Shown one piece after another: positions 43,874 to 56,300 of a stretch of DNA of 64,000 nt (position 1 is its first letter; every line of letters begins with the position of its first letter). The position numbers and the translations under genes were made by a program. The DNA lies in the NCBI GenBank assembly GCA_029204225.1, contig MU832539.1, positions 1 through 64,000 on the forward strand, in the 5' to 3' direction. The DNA is from Diphasiastrum complanatum (lineage: Eukaryota > Streptophyta > Lycopodiopsida > Lycopodiales > Lycopodiaceae). The notes under the pieces were generated by a model. It saw only the letters and a list, made by a program, of their open reading frames with translations, had not been told where the DNA came from and did not search any database.

Positions 43874-46674
43874 CTAAAAAATGAAGACGCTTGTTTGATC
43901 AGCTTGATTGCCTTGGTTAAGTAGTCATGATTGAGGATGTGTCATCCAAAAAAATTATGGCCTCATTACAAATCCAAAGCTGTCGAATTGAATCCATTTT
44001 GTTGGCTCTGAGCCAAATATTTTGAATAGGTGTCACATCCCATGTGTAGAGGACAGCTCACACGTGTGGAAATAGCTGAAGTAGGCAAGTTTTTGCTTCT
44101 AGAAGATTTCCATGAAGATCTCCATATAGTAGGAAAATAGACCAAAAATCAAATAGACTTAAAATGGATTGAATATGTTGCAGATGGATGTGTTCAAAAA
44201 AAATCTGTGAGCTGTTTTGATCCAAGTGCCAAATTGCATGATGGTGACAAGGCATCCTCACATGTGTGAGATCTGATGCATGATCAGTACCTCGAGCTCC
44301 AAAAGTGTATATATAGAGGCTTATTTGGCCATTATCAATGTGAGACACCACTCTTGGTTTTGGAAGCAATTTTGAGTGATTCTCTCCATTTGTCTACATT
44401 TGTTTTGATTGTTTTGAGGTGCTATCAATGTGTACTTGATTTTCAGGTTGGAGTCCGTACTCAAACAGGGTTTCACACGTGGGAAACCAGAAGGTACACC
44501 TACCTTCAATTAATGATTGTTCTTGTTAGGATTTTGTGCCTAGAATTGATCTAGATTGATCTTAACCTCAAGTAGATTGATAGATCAAGTAATCTGACAA
44601 CCAATCTCTTTTGAGGATCAGATTAGGATCCACTCTTGGTCCTTTTTGTACTTTTTGCACACCGAGGCATATTGTCAATTGTAGGTTACACTAATGCATA
44701 TTTAGACATATATAAGAATGTAACTATTTTTCCATGTATGTGGTTTTAATATTAGGTCTTGTACCATTGTATGTTGTAAATTTTGTCTTGTGTATAACAT
44801 ATTGGGCATTTTGGCCAATTTTTTTTTTTATCATGATAGATGCTAAGTACCAATAAATTATTATATTTTTATCTTGAGACATCAAGTTGGAGATCACAAT
44901 AGTTTTTCATTAGAAAATAATATCAAATACTTAAAAACAATACGTAGACATTAAATACACTTAGAAGGAATTATGCCTAGTGTCTTTTATTTATACTACA
45001 ATTGAGAGAGACGATGTGCTTAGTTGTGCCACAACATCTTAATTTCTTATTTATGAATTTCAAATAAAAAATTTGAGATAGTAGGTGAACATAAGCTACT
45101 AACTCATGCCAACATTATAAACAATTCATTTTGGACGAGATTGTGAATGTTATTATATTGAATGTACTCAAACAACACTCCTTATTAAGTACACTAGATT
45201 AAAAAATGTGGCACTTTAACAACCTACAAAGTAGTACTAGAATGATAATGAAACTCATCTATTATTATAAACTTAATACAATTTAAGACTGATCTAACAA
45301 CTATATATATAAGCAAATGGTCTTCTTTGACACATTTTCATGAATTGAAAAACTTACGTGCACTCCAATTTCCTAACATGATTCAACTTGACTTCATGAA
45401 CTATGATTCTTTTGGTTAGTATTGGCCATTGAATAAATGTAAAAAAATCTCATGTGCTATTTATCACTTAGTCAAACATGGAAAATAAGTAGATATCTAT
45501 TTATCTTGATATAAAATATACAATTGATAGGACAAGATGGCTAATAAGGTGTAGCTCAAAGTGAAGTATGGCGTACCATGATTATTATTGCAAGTAGATC
45601 ATAAAATCTTATATTCAACCTTGTGAAAATAAGAGCCGATGTGATATAGTATGAGTAAAAAATTCGCATGTTTATTTGCCAATAATTAAGAAGTCTAGTA
45701 CCATTTTCATTGATGTATGCATAACTTTTTATGACAAATGATCAATTTTATCATAATGAACATTTCCTAATATATACAATTTTTTCCTCTAGAATCTACT
45801 TTATGAGCTGATGACAGGATCTAGTCCCAAAAAATGCATGCTTAGCTCATTTTGCATATCGTATGATAGGTAAGAGATTATTGTTTATGATGATTTCAAT
45901 AGATTAGCAAAATACAAAGCATAGATAACTATGTAATTACAACTTGGAAAATTGAAAAACAAATGTTTATCATATTCTTGAGGCCACAAGTAGGAGGAAG
46001 AACAAGAAATTTTGAGAATGATATTGGAGAATAGTAGTAAAAGATATAAGGTTGTCTTAGGAGACATGGAAGTAAACATTGTGAGCACTGCACATAGATC
46101 CAAAAAAACATTTAGAAAGCAATGCTAATATTGTTGTTTTTTTCACATCGATCAGTTTTGTTGGTTATTTATTTTTAAATCCAAATAACGATGGAAAATT
46201 TGATGAAATTGTCACAAATGAGGCTCTCTCACACAATGATACCAATCTATAAACATGATCATTGAGAGTATGAGATCTTCAACAAGAAGTTACATAGATT
46301 ATGGGAAGTTAGGATTTTCAATCGCTTAAGTGATTTCTCGACATAAAATTGGAAGATTTGTGATTATTTTTGCATTGGATTTGTAGTTTTAGATTGAATT
46401 TGAAATAAACAATTGATTCTAATCTAGTTGTCACTTTTAAAGGCCTTACTAACTCTCTTAGTTTTGATTGTGGGTTGTCTCTTCTCTTGAATGACGTTGT
46501 TTACCATGGTGATTTAGAGAGGAGGGATAAAACAATAATGAAATGATCGACAATAGTTTTGTTAGAGTAAGAGAGAGCTCATTCTGTTTAATAACTATAA
46601 AATTTGAAACATTTTGAGAAATCTATCATATGGACTTTATTTGAAGGGATAATCATATATTAATAGTCTACTCA
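43874..46674. other. intergenic, LTR-like motifs but no gene
   Basis: No coding region is supported. CTCACACGTGTGG (44049), CTCACATGTGTGAG (44257) and TTCACACGTGGG (44472) recall the palindromes of the copia LTRs in this window and suggest buried LTR or leader remnants. From about 44700 to 46670 the sequence is AT-rich and featureless. Confidence 0.45.
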
Positions 46675-46812
46675 AATGCCTTCTAGTTGGACCTTAATGA
46701 CTATCAAATATACTTGGGAGTGGTTTAAGATTATTACTATTATTTGTCAGACTTGATAAACTTGTCTCTCATATCAAAGCTTGTCTATTTCAAGCTGTCA
46801 AATGTGAAAAAT
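46675..46812 (+). repeat. 138-bp repeat, copy 1, before an LTR-like start
   Basis: Nearly identical to 48743-48880: GCCTTCTAGTTGGA, ATACTTGGGAGTGGTTTAAG and AAACTTGTCTCTCATA in order. It runs directly into TGTGAAAAATTGC at 46806, which with AGCTTGATTAAACTATG resembles the start of the copia A LTR at 22578. It is probably the 3' internal end of a copia relative plus the start of its LTR. Confidence 0.7.
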
Positions 46813-47792
46813 TGCAAATAATAGCTTGATTAAACTATGATTTCACACGTGTGGAGCTTGTTCCCATGTGTGAACGATAGGACTAGGTAGGCTAGTGTTG
46901 GAGAAAGAGGGTGTGTGAGTTTGAGAAACTAAAATAGCTCGAAAAGAAAATGAACATGAAAAGAAGCGAACTCGAAACTCGAACGAGAAACGAACTCGAA
47001 CGGAAAGTGTTCGTGCGTAGCGGAATGAGCTATATTACTCTTTCCCTAAGCATGACTACGCCTATAAAAAATGAACAGAACGTTAGTGATAGAAATCACG
47101 GTCGATCTGATTACGTAGCCAAACATTACGTAGCAAAACATCAGAAGAATAATTTGTCACGAACAGCTAGAAAAATTAATAGTCGCGAATGATTTGTGAA
47201 GAGCTAGACTGAACTCGACTGATAATCAATAGCTAATTAGTCGCAAAAGACAAGACTAAATACTAGTTGCCAACAACTAGCCTAATAATAATTCTCTAAG
47301 GACAGATTACCAGATTGAGCAATAAGAGAGTTAGACATAATATAGAAAAGCATAGCAATATTGACACAAATTTGAACGCAGCACGAGACAGATCTGCTAT
47401 AAGATTAAGTATAGCAAAATATACATGTCAATAATGCTGTGGAGCACAAGACAATAGCGGATGAAACCACGTCCTCTACAAAGCTGATTCAATCTGTAAA
47501 AAAATGAACCTGTTACTGACAATACAAAAGAATCAATGCGCAAGGCATCTACTTTGTCTATCTTTGATAAGTTTCTGATGCTATTATTTTCACACACACT
47601 GAATATGCAAATGGTATTCAATATATACACAATTTTACAGGGTGCAAATGAAGAAAGTACAAAGTGGTTGTGCTGTCTGTAGGAGATCATGGGGTGGCTG
47701 CTGTCATTGTCAAATCTGTTAGCACAGTTGCATGGGATGAGCGTAAAAAGGCCACGACGTCAGCCTTTGCTGAAATGAACGTTGGTGAAGAT
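46813..47792. other. LTR remnant and intergenic
   Basis: The first 80 bp resembles the copia A LTR (TTTCACACGTGTGG at 46842). The rest has no gene; a GAACTCGAAACTCGAACGAGAAACGAACTCGAACG-type CTCGAA-rich stretch lies around 46968-47000. Confidence 0.4.
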
Positions 47793-47944
47793 GCAAAAAA
47801 TGCGACACTCTGACGAAATGCCTTAGGATTTGATGTACAGGGTGTCTTCGCTTTTCCTAGGGCACCTTCAGCATTTTGTAAGGCAGTGTCATCTTTTTCA
47901 CTTGTCACAAATCACGTGTAAAAACACAGTGTCGCATTTTTGCC
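47793..47944. repeat. inverted repeat with GTGTCGCATTTTT arms
   Basis: Arms GCAAAAAATGCGACACTCTG (47793-47812) and the complement of GGCAAAAATGCGACACTGTG (47925-47944) match at about 18 of 20 bases across a 112-bp spacer. A small foldback or MITE fragment is possible. Confidence 0.7.
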
Positions 47945-48165
47945 TTTTTCGCCTGTGGAAATTTACTTGTATTTATGCAGACAGTCGTGTTTTTCGCCTT
48001 TTTGATTTTACATGTAAATATGCAAACTGTGCGACAACATGAGTAATAATGCAGCATGAATTGAGGCAGATTAAAATAGGATTTAGGAGAGTAGAGGAGA
48101 TAAATCCAACAACTAGTACCAGATCTCATGAGCAGATAAGGCCATTTGGCAAGTTTACCAGATCG

Positions 48166-48742
48166 CATGAGCAGATAAGACCATTTGGCAAGTTTCATTA
48201 AGTTAGGATCAATTTCCTTAAGTCTAGGAATTTTGGAGAGGTGCAATTTGATTGGATGCCTCTAAATTAGGAGTAGACTTAAGGAGTAGATTAAAGACTA
48301 ATCATATGGCACTCTTGCACTTGTAAAATCGGCTCAAACTAATATAAGCTCCATTGCTTTTTGTGTATGCTCTTGTTGGAGTTTTGTCTACGCATTGAAA
48401 ATTGGAGAGTTGAAGATTTTATTGATTTTGCATGCAAGCTTGTGTAGACATCTATTGAAAAAGTTTGTGTTCAATACATTAATTACCATTAGTACTTTGC
48501 TCTTAGCCCTTTGTTTGTACAACAACCTTTTGTTAACACATGTGAGGCCAATTTGGTCATTAAACACTTTGTTTTAGATTGTTCTTGCTTGCTAATCAAC
48601 ATTGTGTCATTACTAGCTTGTAATAATGACGGAAATGAAGGGAGCAATGCCCACACCTTTCCGACTGCTTTCCCCTTCCCATGAGGGTTGCTCTGGTGAG
48701 GGTCCTCCCAACCAGCCCCCCCCAACCCGCCCCCCCTCCTTC
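48166..48742. repeat. LTR-like direct repeat, copy 1
   Basis: From ATTTGGCAAGTTTCATTAAG through CTTGTTGGAGTTTTGTCTAC to a C-rich end near 48728. It recurs 715 bp to the right. A 40-bp piece of its left end is itself duplicated at 48119-48160. Confidence 0.8.
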
Positions 48743-48880
48743 TGAAATGCCTTCTAGTTGGATCTTTAAGACTATCAAATATACTTGGGAGTGGTTTAAG
48801 ATTATTATTATTATTTGCCAACCTTGATAAACTTGTCTCTCATACCAAAGCTTGTATATTTGAAGCTATCAAATGTGATA
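48743..48880 (+). repeat. 138-bp repeat, copy 2
   Basis: Partner of 46675-46812, lying between the two LTR-like direct repeats. Its presence at both sites links the 46.7-kb and 48-49-kb regions to one retroelement family. Confidence 0.8.
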
Positions 48881-48890
48881 ACAAAGTAGA

Positions 48891-49430
48891 TAAGGCCATT
48901 TGGCAAGTTTCATTAAGCTAGGATCAATTTCCTTAAGTCTAGGAATTTTGGAGAGGTGCAATTTGATTGGATGCCTCTGAATTAGGAGTAGACTTTAGGA
49001 GTAGATTAAAGACTTATCATATGGCACTCTTGCACTTGTAAAACTGGCTCAAACTAGTATAAGCTCCATTGCTTTTGTGTATGCTCTTGTTGGAGCTTTG
49101 TCTACGCATTGAAAATTGGAGAGTTGAAGATTTTGTTGATTTTGCATGCAAACTTGTGTAGACATATGTTGAAAAAGTTTGTGTTCAATACATTAATTAC
49201 CATTAGTACTTTGCCCTTTGTCTGTACAACAGCCTTTTGTTCACACATGTGAGGCCAATTTGCTCATTAAACACTTTGTTTTAGATTGTTCTTGCTTGCT
49301 AATCAACATTGTGTCATTGCTAGCTTGTAATAATGATGGAAATGAAGGGAGAAATGCCCACACCTTTCTGACTGCTTTCCCCTTCCCATGAGGGTTGCTC
49401 TGGCGAGGGTCCCCCCCCAATGACACTACT
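48891..49430. repeat. LTR-like direct repeat, copy 2
   Basis: Collinear with 48166-48742 at a 715-bp offset, with scattered substitutions and small gaps, ending in a C run at 49422. Both copies include an ACACATGTGAGGCCAATTTG segment (48537 and 49243). The pair may be tandem solo LTRs or the LTRs of a tiny internal-deletion element. Confidence 0.8.
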
Positions 49431-50728
49431 AGTTCCTCTTCCCGACATTCTCATGAAAGGGGAGATCATAGGAGAACCCGCCTCAGTGTCTCTTGTTGTG
49501 GAGGTTGTGGCATGAACATGATACGCTTGAGGTGGCCTCTAGTCCAACACACCCTCATAGCAGGCCTCCTCGTAGGGGCTCCTTACTTTGAGATACACTT
49601 ACTTAGGAGGCAGCATGCAAGTCACATAATACTGTGACTCCGGCATCTCTGTCACACCTAATTTTCTTAGGAACCCCAATGCCCTATACTTCATTTTTCC
49701 TATTAGGACTCCATGGCATCCTCTTGTTGGTTACTCTCCCCTTCAAACTCCTCCCCAGACATTTCCCATTACAAGCACTTCCACTATTCCACCTATTTCT
49801 CCTCCACTCGATGCCACTCTCTTTGCTACCTCTCCATCAGCTGATGTCATGTCGTAGTAGTACGACATAGACATGCAAAGGCGCATAGTTGAGGATGATC
49901 ATGGTGCCCATGTCATCACTCGCATGAGGGAGCTCATGCAGGTCATCTTTAACCAAAATATATTTAAAGACTGGCACAAACAGTTCGAATCTAACAAGAA
50001 ATATGTCATTGACCAGTTGCGTAGAGAGTTCCCAGTCCCTTTTGCCGATTTAGAATTTGATACCAAATGGATGTTGCGCTGCATGGGAGGCATGATGAGT
50101 CACCGCAAATCGAAAATCCAAGATGCACTGAGAGCTGGAAGATCCAAGCTATCCGACGTGGAGGGTAGACTGGAAGTTTGTGAAAAAAGAATTTTGAGAC
50201 AATCTAGATCAATTCAGGCAACAACAAGAGGCAGCTAAAGTGCGAATGGAGACTACGGTGCCTTCTCATTTGGGTAATGGCGACAAGGAACATTTTCATG
50301 CCCATTTCTTAAGTCTCCTACTCATAAGTTGAATTTGAGTTGAATGAAATTTTTAATTTTTTTTGCACTACCTAAATTATCTGCTTGTATATTGCAACCA
50401 CAATTTTGTTGGTTTAGGCAGAAATCCATCGTAAAGCGATATCCCACCAAGGATGAGTACATGTATGCATATGTATGCAATCATTACTCGAGTTATTAAA
50501 GAGAGAAGGAGTGAGAATCGATTGAATGCTACTTTTTATGAGGTATGGCATCAAAATATAATATTAACTTCACTCATATAGTCTCTCTCTCACTCTCTCA
50601 CCACATTTCTCACAACACTAATTCATGTTTGTTTCATGTAGGTACCAAAGTCCCCATCCCATAAGTCGCAACACCCTAAGTCCGATGTTTGTAGCCAGGA
50701 CAAGGAAGACTCGGCTGGATCTAGCTAG
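49431..50728 (+). pseudogene. En/Spm-like (transposase_24-type) gene relic, copy A
   Basis: A Pro/Ser/Thr-rich N-terminal part in shifting frames (49431-49870) is followed by an open frame 49873-50238. That frame reads HVITRMRELMQVIFNQNIFK, then VIDQLRREFPVPFADLEFD and LRCMGGMMSHRKSKIQDAL; a shift leads to QEAAKVRMETTVPSHLGNG. After an intron, a segment near 50430-50540 reads TRVIKERRSENRLNATFYEV. The last exon (50642-50728), after TTCATGTAG, reads VPKSPSHKSQHPKSD and ends DSAGSS. Domain order resembles the plant transposase_24 (Ptta/En/Spm) family of CACTA transposons, which is a tentative match. Two more relics (57150-59025, 59251-59759) share the final intron and exon. Confidence 0.5.
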
Positions 50729-51888
50729 TTTTTGTATTCTAGGTGATACATATGTACATTTTACTGATGTAGTACTTGAACTATTTCTGTTATTGAACCA
50801 TTTATGTATGGTTATTTTGTTGGTCATAATTGTCTTTCATATGTCTTTAATTGCATGAAATTTAGCTTTAAGATTTGTGATTTTTAGAGTGGAATTGAGC
50901 TAGTATTTTTATATGGACTCTTTATTGAGTGAGACTCACTTATTTGGACTCAACCTTGAATGAAACTTATTTATTTGAATTTATTTATGGCCCCAAATAG
51001 GGTTGTTGTGATAATTTGGCTTTAATCTTAACATTATGTCCAAAGATGTATGTATAAGTTAGCCTAATCCTGGTTTGTACACTAAGATCTGTGGTAGGCT
51101 GATTGGTAGACGAAATTTTGTTAATAAGAGTTAGATGGTTGGAAAACTTGTGATGACTGAAATGAGAAGAGCCTTCACGAGTTTGGTGCAACCATTGAGC
51201 TCCTTGATCATGCTTGTTTCTTGAGTGATGCATTTATGATCTTGCCCTTCCCTCCTTTTGTGTGTGGTTGTGGACTGTTAGATTTGTTGCTTTTGTAGAG
51301 TGGATTAGATTTCATGTTTTCTTGTGGATTAATGTAGGAGCCAGCATTCAAGTAGACTAAATAGGCTGGATCTGTGGTGTGAATCTTGCATATCTCTGAC
51401 AATCCAGTTCTTGATGTTCTTGGGATGTCAAGAATCAATAGACCGGTTGGTTTCTTGATTCTTGGACTTCTAACATGTTGTAGAATAGTTCTTGTTTCTT
51501 GTTTATCAGTTTATGCAAATGTAGCTCAGTGTTAATGTAGTGTCGGCTCTGATTTCAATCCGTTTTAAGTGTAAGTAGCAGTAGAAACTACTAAATGTTC
51601 ATTAATTTACATGCTGATCCTGTGAATGAGCATTCTTGGCTTGCATCTCTATGTAGAATGTAAGTGCGTTCAAGAGTGACGTCCCTGAGTAGTCCTCTGA
51701 CAGGCAGGACATAAATAAAATACTACAACAAAATTTTGTCCGCTTCTACTTGGGTTGGCACCGTAAAATCAAGAAACTATCTAACGAATGCCATGAAGCC
51801 TGATAACAGGCAAAAACAGTTCTAAAAAAGTGGCAAGAAAGAACCGAAGTAAAAATTGGTCCTCTGGAGCAGAGGAATAGTCAACATT
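50729..51888. other. no gene; right part probably the LTR of gypsy relic D
   Basis: AT-rich, no supported frame. Because a primer-site-like sequence starts at 51889, the preceding several hundred bases ending in CAACA should include an LTR. I found no second copy to set its ends. Confidence 0.35.
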
Positions 51889-52144
51889 TGGCACCGTTGC
51901 TACTTGAACCCCAATGCATACTACATCCAACAACACAACAACAAAGTCCACACTCAGATTACTGCACACACACTCCAATTCTTTCACCACATCTGAGTTT
52001 CCGCAACTGAACAAAGCCACCTCAATGGCTATCTCCTAGCCCATATCCACAGGCTGTTAGAATCGCAAATTCGTTGTTCTTGCAAACACACTAATAGACC
52101 TAGATTTGATTCTACTCAAGCTCACACTCCTCCCATTCCTCACG

Positions 52145-53530
52145 CTTGAAATTTGAACCAGAGCCCCAACTTCGAATCTCAACCGACACACACTATCAAA
52201 TCTCAACTGACGGCATTGCATCATATCTCAACCGATGACATTGTATCAGATCTCAATGGACGGCAAGATTCAGATCTCAACCGACGGCCCTGTATCATAT
52301 TTCAACCAACGGCCTACTTCAATTCTCAACCGATGGCCTGTCTCAATTTACAACCGACAGCCTGTATCACATCTCAACCGATGGCTTGCTTCAATTCTCA
52401 ACCGACGCAGTTCTATATGTCCTAGACAGAAGCAGAACCTTACCACTTTCACACATCGCATTCGCCCATTGCAGCCGCATCAAACCGTAATTAGACTCCT
52501 TATGGCTACCCTTGACCACACTCACTGCAACAACAGCCTTACAACCGCATAAGTCCGCATCCATCCATAATCACACTACAACAGCATACCTTCGCAACCT
52601 CCCCACATCATGAACACCGCAAGTAGCCGCATCCCACTCGTTCACCCTAGACACTGCAATCTACCGCAACACCTGCATTCCATTGTCTTGGGTGCCTTCC
52701 ATCGTCGCAACAACAGCACCATCGCAGCTGTCCGCATTACCACCGCAGTTGACCGTATCCCCACCACAACAGCTGCTTACCATTCGTTCACCATAGAAAT
52801 CGCAATCCACAACAACTCGCCCTTGAACGGTCACGCCGTTTTTGACCGCACTTCACCTTGAATAGTCGTGCCTGCTTTGGGCCGTTGCGACCATATTCCA
52901 TTGTAAATGACCGCATCCCATTTAGTCGTCATCACATCTTCCTCCACATAGCCCTTCACACACCTCCAGCTCCCTCAGGCTAAAGTCTCCACCAGAGCCG
53001 AAGCCACAGATCTCAACTGACGGCCTCAGTCAATCTCAACCGACGACCTCAGTCAATCTCAACCAACGGCCTACTTCCACCAGAGCCGGAGCCATCTCTC
53101 AGATTTCGACTGACACCCATTCTCTCAGATATCGGCCGATGCGCTACAGTTACATCTCGACCGACAGCCCTCAATGAGATCTTGACCAACGGCCTGCTAT
53201 CAGATCTCAACCGATGCACATCAGTATTAGATCTCGACCGACGACCTGTGTTAGATCTCAACCGACGATTAGTGTTACATCTCAACCAACAGCCCTCAAT
53301 CAAATATCAACCAACGCCCTCTGTTAGATCTCAACCGACGCCCATCTCTCAGATCTCAACCAACGGCCACTGTCAAATCTCAACCGACGGTCCGTATTAG
53401 ATCTCAACCGACGACCATCCAGTCCAATCTCAACCGACGACCTGCTCCCACCAGCCCAGATCCACGCTAGCCACACATAGTTCCAACGATGATCAGAACT
53501 GATACGCATGGCCTATCTCAAAACGACAGC
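52145..53530. repeat. minisatellite, (AGAT)CTCAACCGACGGCC units
   Basis: Dozens of irregular 20-35 bp units built on TCTCAACCGACGGCC, with variants CCGATGG, CCAACGG and CCGACGACC, often preceded by AGA. They form two blocks (52145-52420 and 53005-53530) separated by a non-repetitive C/A-rich part. Because unit length varies, all frames show fake open stretches. Confidence 0.9.
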
Positions 53531-55070
53531 CTGCATTAATGATCTATCTGACAATCTATCTTTCTATTGCAATGTTGTAAACGAGAGCCACGACACGGGC
53601 CTACATCTGCATTAAACCATCGTGATTGCATCAGCCTTTGCACCGTAGAGATCACATTCAACGTAAACCTTCGCAATGTCTGCACGTAAACCCACTCCAC
53701 GCCATTGCATCGAAAACAAACCACCCTCCGCATTGCCCCGTGACCACCACACCACACACGACCGGCCTCCACCACCAGCACAGCCCCAGACCGCAATAGC
53801 CCGCAACGAATCGCAACCCACCGTATTCACCAACACACTCCCTCCACCGTCAGGACCGCAATCCAAGCCATCCTTCCTTCACCCGTATTCCAATCCCCCC
53901 ATCGTTACCCCGTCGTAACCGCCATTCACCGCAACTCACCCTTACCACCGCATTCGCACTGCACCACACACCATTACCATCGTAGCTAACGGTTTTTCCA
54001 TCGCAACAATAGCTTTGCCTTTGTCAAAGCCACATCCAACCACAATTACGCCGCCATAAGGCTGCCCTCGGCCACCCGCACCACTCCACCTCCACCCGTT
54101 TCTGCCCCACACAAGCACAATCGCCCATCTCAACCGTAAATAGACCACACTTGACCGCCAGAACTGCAATTGACCGTCATCAGACGACCCTACGACTGCC
54201 CACGACCACCTCCTTCATTAACCGCACTCATTCGATTCCATTGCACCCTTTACCCATAATCATTCCCACTACATCCACACACAGGCAACCCTCTACCCAG
54301 ATCTGCATTCAATCGTAGACACCTGCATCCCAACCAACATTAACCTGTAATCCTATACTTCTTCCAGATCAACATCTACGATCACCCCATAACAGCCTCA
54401 CACCAACTCTGACGCAATCCACAATCCATCACTACCCTCAAACTTCAATCTCAATCGCATCCAAAACCAATCATCAGATCTCGTCCGCAGGGGTTCCACA
54501 CCATCTTAACCGAACCACATCCACGCCAGACCATAACGACTCACTCCACATTTTTTTTTTACATCCACCAACGTCAATCTCCATTTGCATTTGATACACT
54601 CTGACTTTGTTCATCTTCCATGCCTCTCCACCTGTTTTAATCACACACGCACTTAACAAAAAACCAGCTCAAACTCCAATCGAACCATAGCTACCACAAA
54701 TTCCCACAACTTACGCCTACCCAAGGACCCCTCGCCCGCAAACGTTCGCTACAATAGCGCTACAATAGCACTCACCCATCTCCAACGACATCAACCGCAT
54801 CCCTCCATCCTCAACCACATTAGACCGCAACCAGACCGCTGTAACCGCACTTGTCCACTGCATCCGCAAGTGCCCGCTACAACCGTAATAGACCGCTGAC
54901 ACCACACACGTCCGCTGACACCATTAACATCGTAATCCATCATAGTCACCCATCTTCCTCACCTCCGCAACAGACCGTAATTCTATGGCCTACGACTACC
55001 CATAGCCACCTTCGACAACTATAACCGCAAACGACCGCAACCCCACCGTAAACCGTAGGGACCGCAAAAA
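53531..55070. repeat. C/A-rich, G-poor low-complexity tract
   Basis: A long stretch dominated by ACCGCA, CCGCAA, GACCGCAA and CACCGT motifs with very few G on the plus strand; a similar block lies at 52430-53000. The strong strand bias looks like the untranslated leader of a retroelement built from degenerate short repeats. It ends with an A run near 55067. No gene is supported. Confidence 0.8.
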
Positions 55071-55297
55071 AAAAAAAACCAAAGAACAACAAAAAAATCA
55101 CCAGTACCCAGTGGACCAACAAAACGATCCTCAAGTCCCAAACGATTATCCATACGAGATCAGGTCCCCTGTAGCTGAACAAATCAGACGTCATAGGTTC
55201 TACTGAATGCGATCCGAACTCCAAGCGCCATCCACAAACTCGTTCAACGGACAAGAACCTGATAAAGCCGAGTCCTCACGCACATGACTCCATTTTT

Positions 55298-56250
55298 ATG
55301 GTGCTGAGCCCTCACGGGTCAGAACCAACACTAATGCAATTTCTGCTACCCACAGAGCTCATCTTGAGAGACATACACCAAGACTAGATCTACCAAAGTT
55401 CGACGGTACTTCGGACCCTCAAAGATTTTTGCAAATCTTCAAGTACAAGAACAACCCTCCAAACAGATACTCATCATCTGGTTTTGAGTCGGCCTTCCAA
55501 GATGGATTAGACGCGAGCTTAAATCCAATGATGAATACACGAGTCTAAAGTTAGCTATGTCCGATGCAATCAAGGAAGAAGACGAAGAATCAGATGTTGA
55601 TGAATCTAGGGAAAGACGAGCACCACGTGCTCCTGTCCATGTGTCAAAGCCGATCGAGGACACCCAAGATCAGCTTTGGAAATCCCAGTTGGAGTTGTTT
55701 AATAAGCAACACCAACTACAAATAGAGAAACTCACCAAACTACCCTGAAGTCTCTCCAAAGCAGTATGTCTGATCAGCCAAACCCTGCATAGGTACCTTA
55801 TAGACGAAAAAAAATATGGTGCCCACACTGCCGGGCTACGCATCCTATTGATGCTTGTCCTTCATATCGACCTATTGAAGCACATATAGTTCAAAAATAT
55901 GAAGAACACCCATCACAATCTGGAAATGCCTTGCCTTATCATGAATATCCACCAAAAAGTCCTAAACCACTAGCCATACAAGATGGCTATCCGTTATACA
56001 AGGGCCACTGCACACCAGATGTTTCATCTGTGGTGAAACCGGCCACTTCATGGTTGATTGTCCAGTTAAGACCCAGTACCATGCTGAGTGTCTCGACTAT
56101 ATCAGGAGACACAGTTTCAAAGACTGTCCGAAACAACCGACCAATATCCTACTTGTCCGTCACGTCAGTTACGAATCACAATAGGATCCTCATGACAACA
56201 CAACACGAGCACCATAAGACACAACAGTTAAACCTGCTGCCCAACTGAGA
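55298..56250 (+). pseudogene. gypsy relic D gag with two zinc knuckles
   Basis: Pieces in order: the gag opening RLDLPKFDGTSDPQRFLQIF (55383-55442), a central gap, an acidic/basic segment (55557-55748, EEDEESDVDESRERR), a C2HC finger CPHCRATHPIDAC (about 55820) and a CCHC knuckle CFICGETGHFMVDC (about 56018), then HAECLDYIRRHSFKDCPKQ. The opening matches gypsy gag (retrotrans_gag). The missing centre would be the capsid core. Stops and shifts lie between segments, so it is not functional. Confidence 0.7.
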
Positions 56251-56300
56251 AGTTTCTTGCAAACTTCTACAACACCACACAATATGCCAGCGCCATAATG

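Larger units (their letters stand above)
51889..56300 (+). mobile_element. gypsy relic D: primer site, long leader, gag
   Basis: Starts with TGGCACCGTTGC at 51889-51900, one base from TGGCGCCGTTGC, the tRNA-Asp-type primer site of several plant gypsy lineages. A long G-poor leader follows (minisatellite at 52145-53530, then C/A-rich to 55070), and then a decayed gag with two zinc knuckles (55298-56250). No protease, RT or integrase follows; the sequence becomes unrecognisable by about 56300. Right limit is approximate. Confidence 0.5.

Noticed and set aside
47687-47908. 73-codon minus-strand frame near the GTGTCGC inverted repeat
   Set aside because: It spans a repeat arm and matches nothing known.
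52153-53400. Several 70-100 codon frames with repeated ISTDG or LNRR peptides
   Set aside because: They translate the CAACCGACGGCC minisatellite in different frames; unit lengths vary and frames break constantly.
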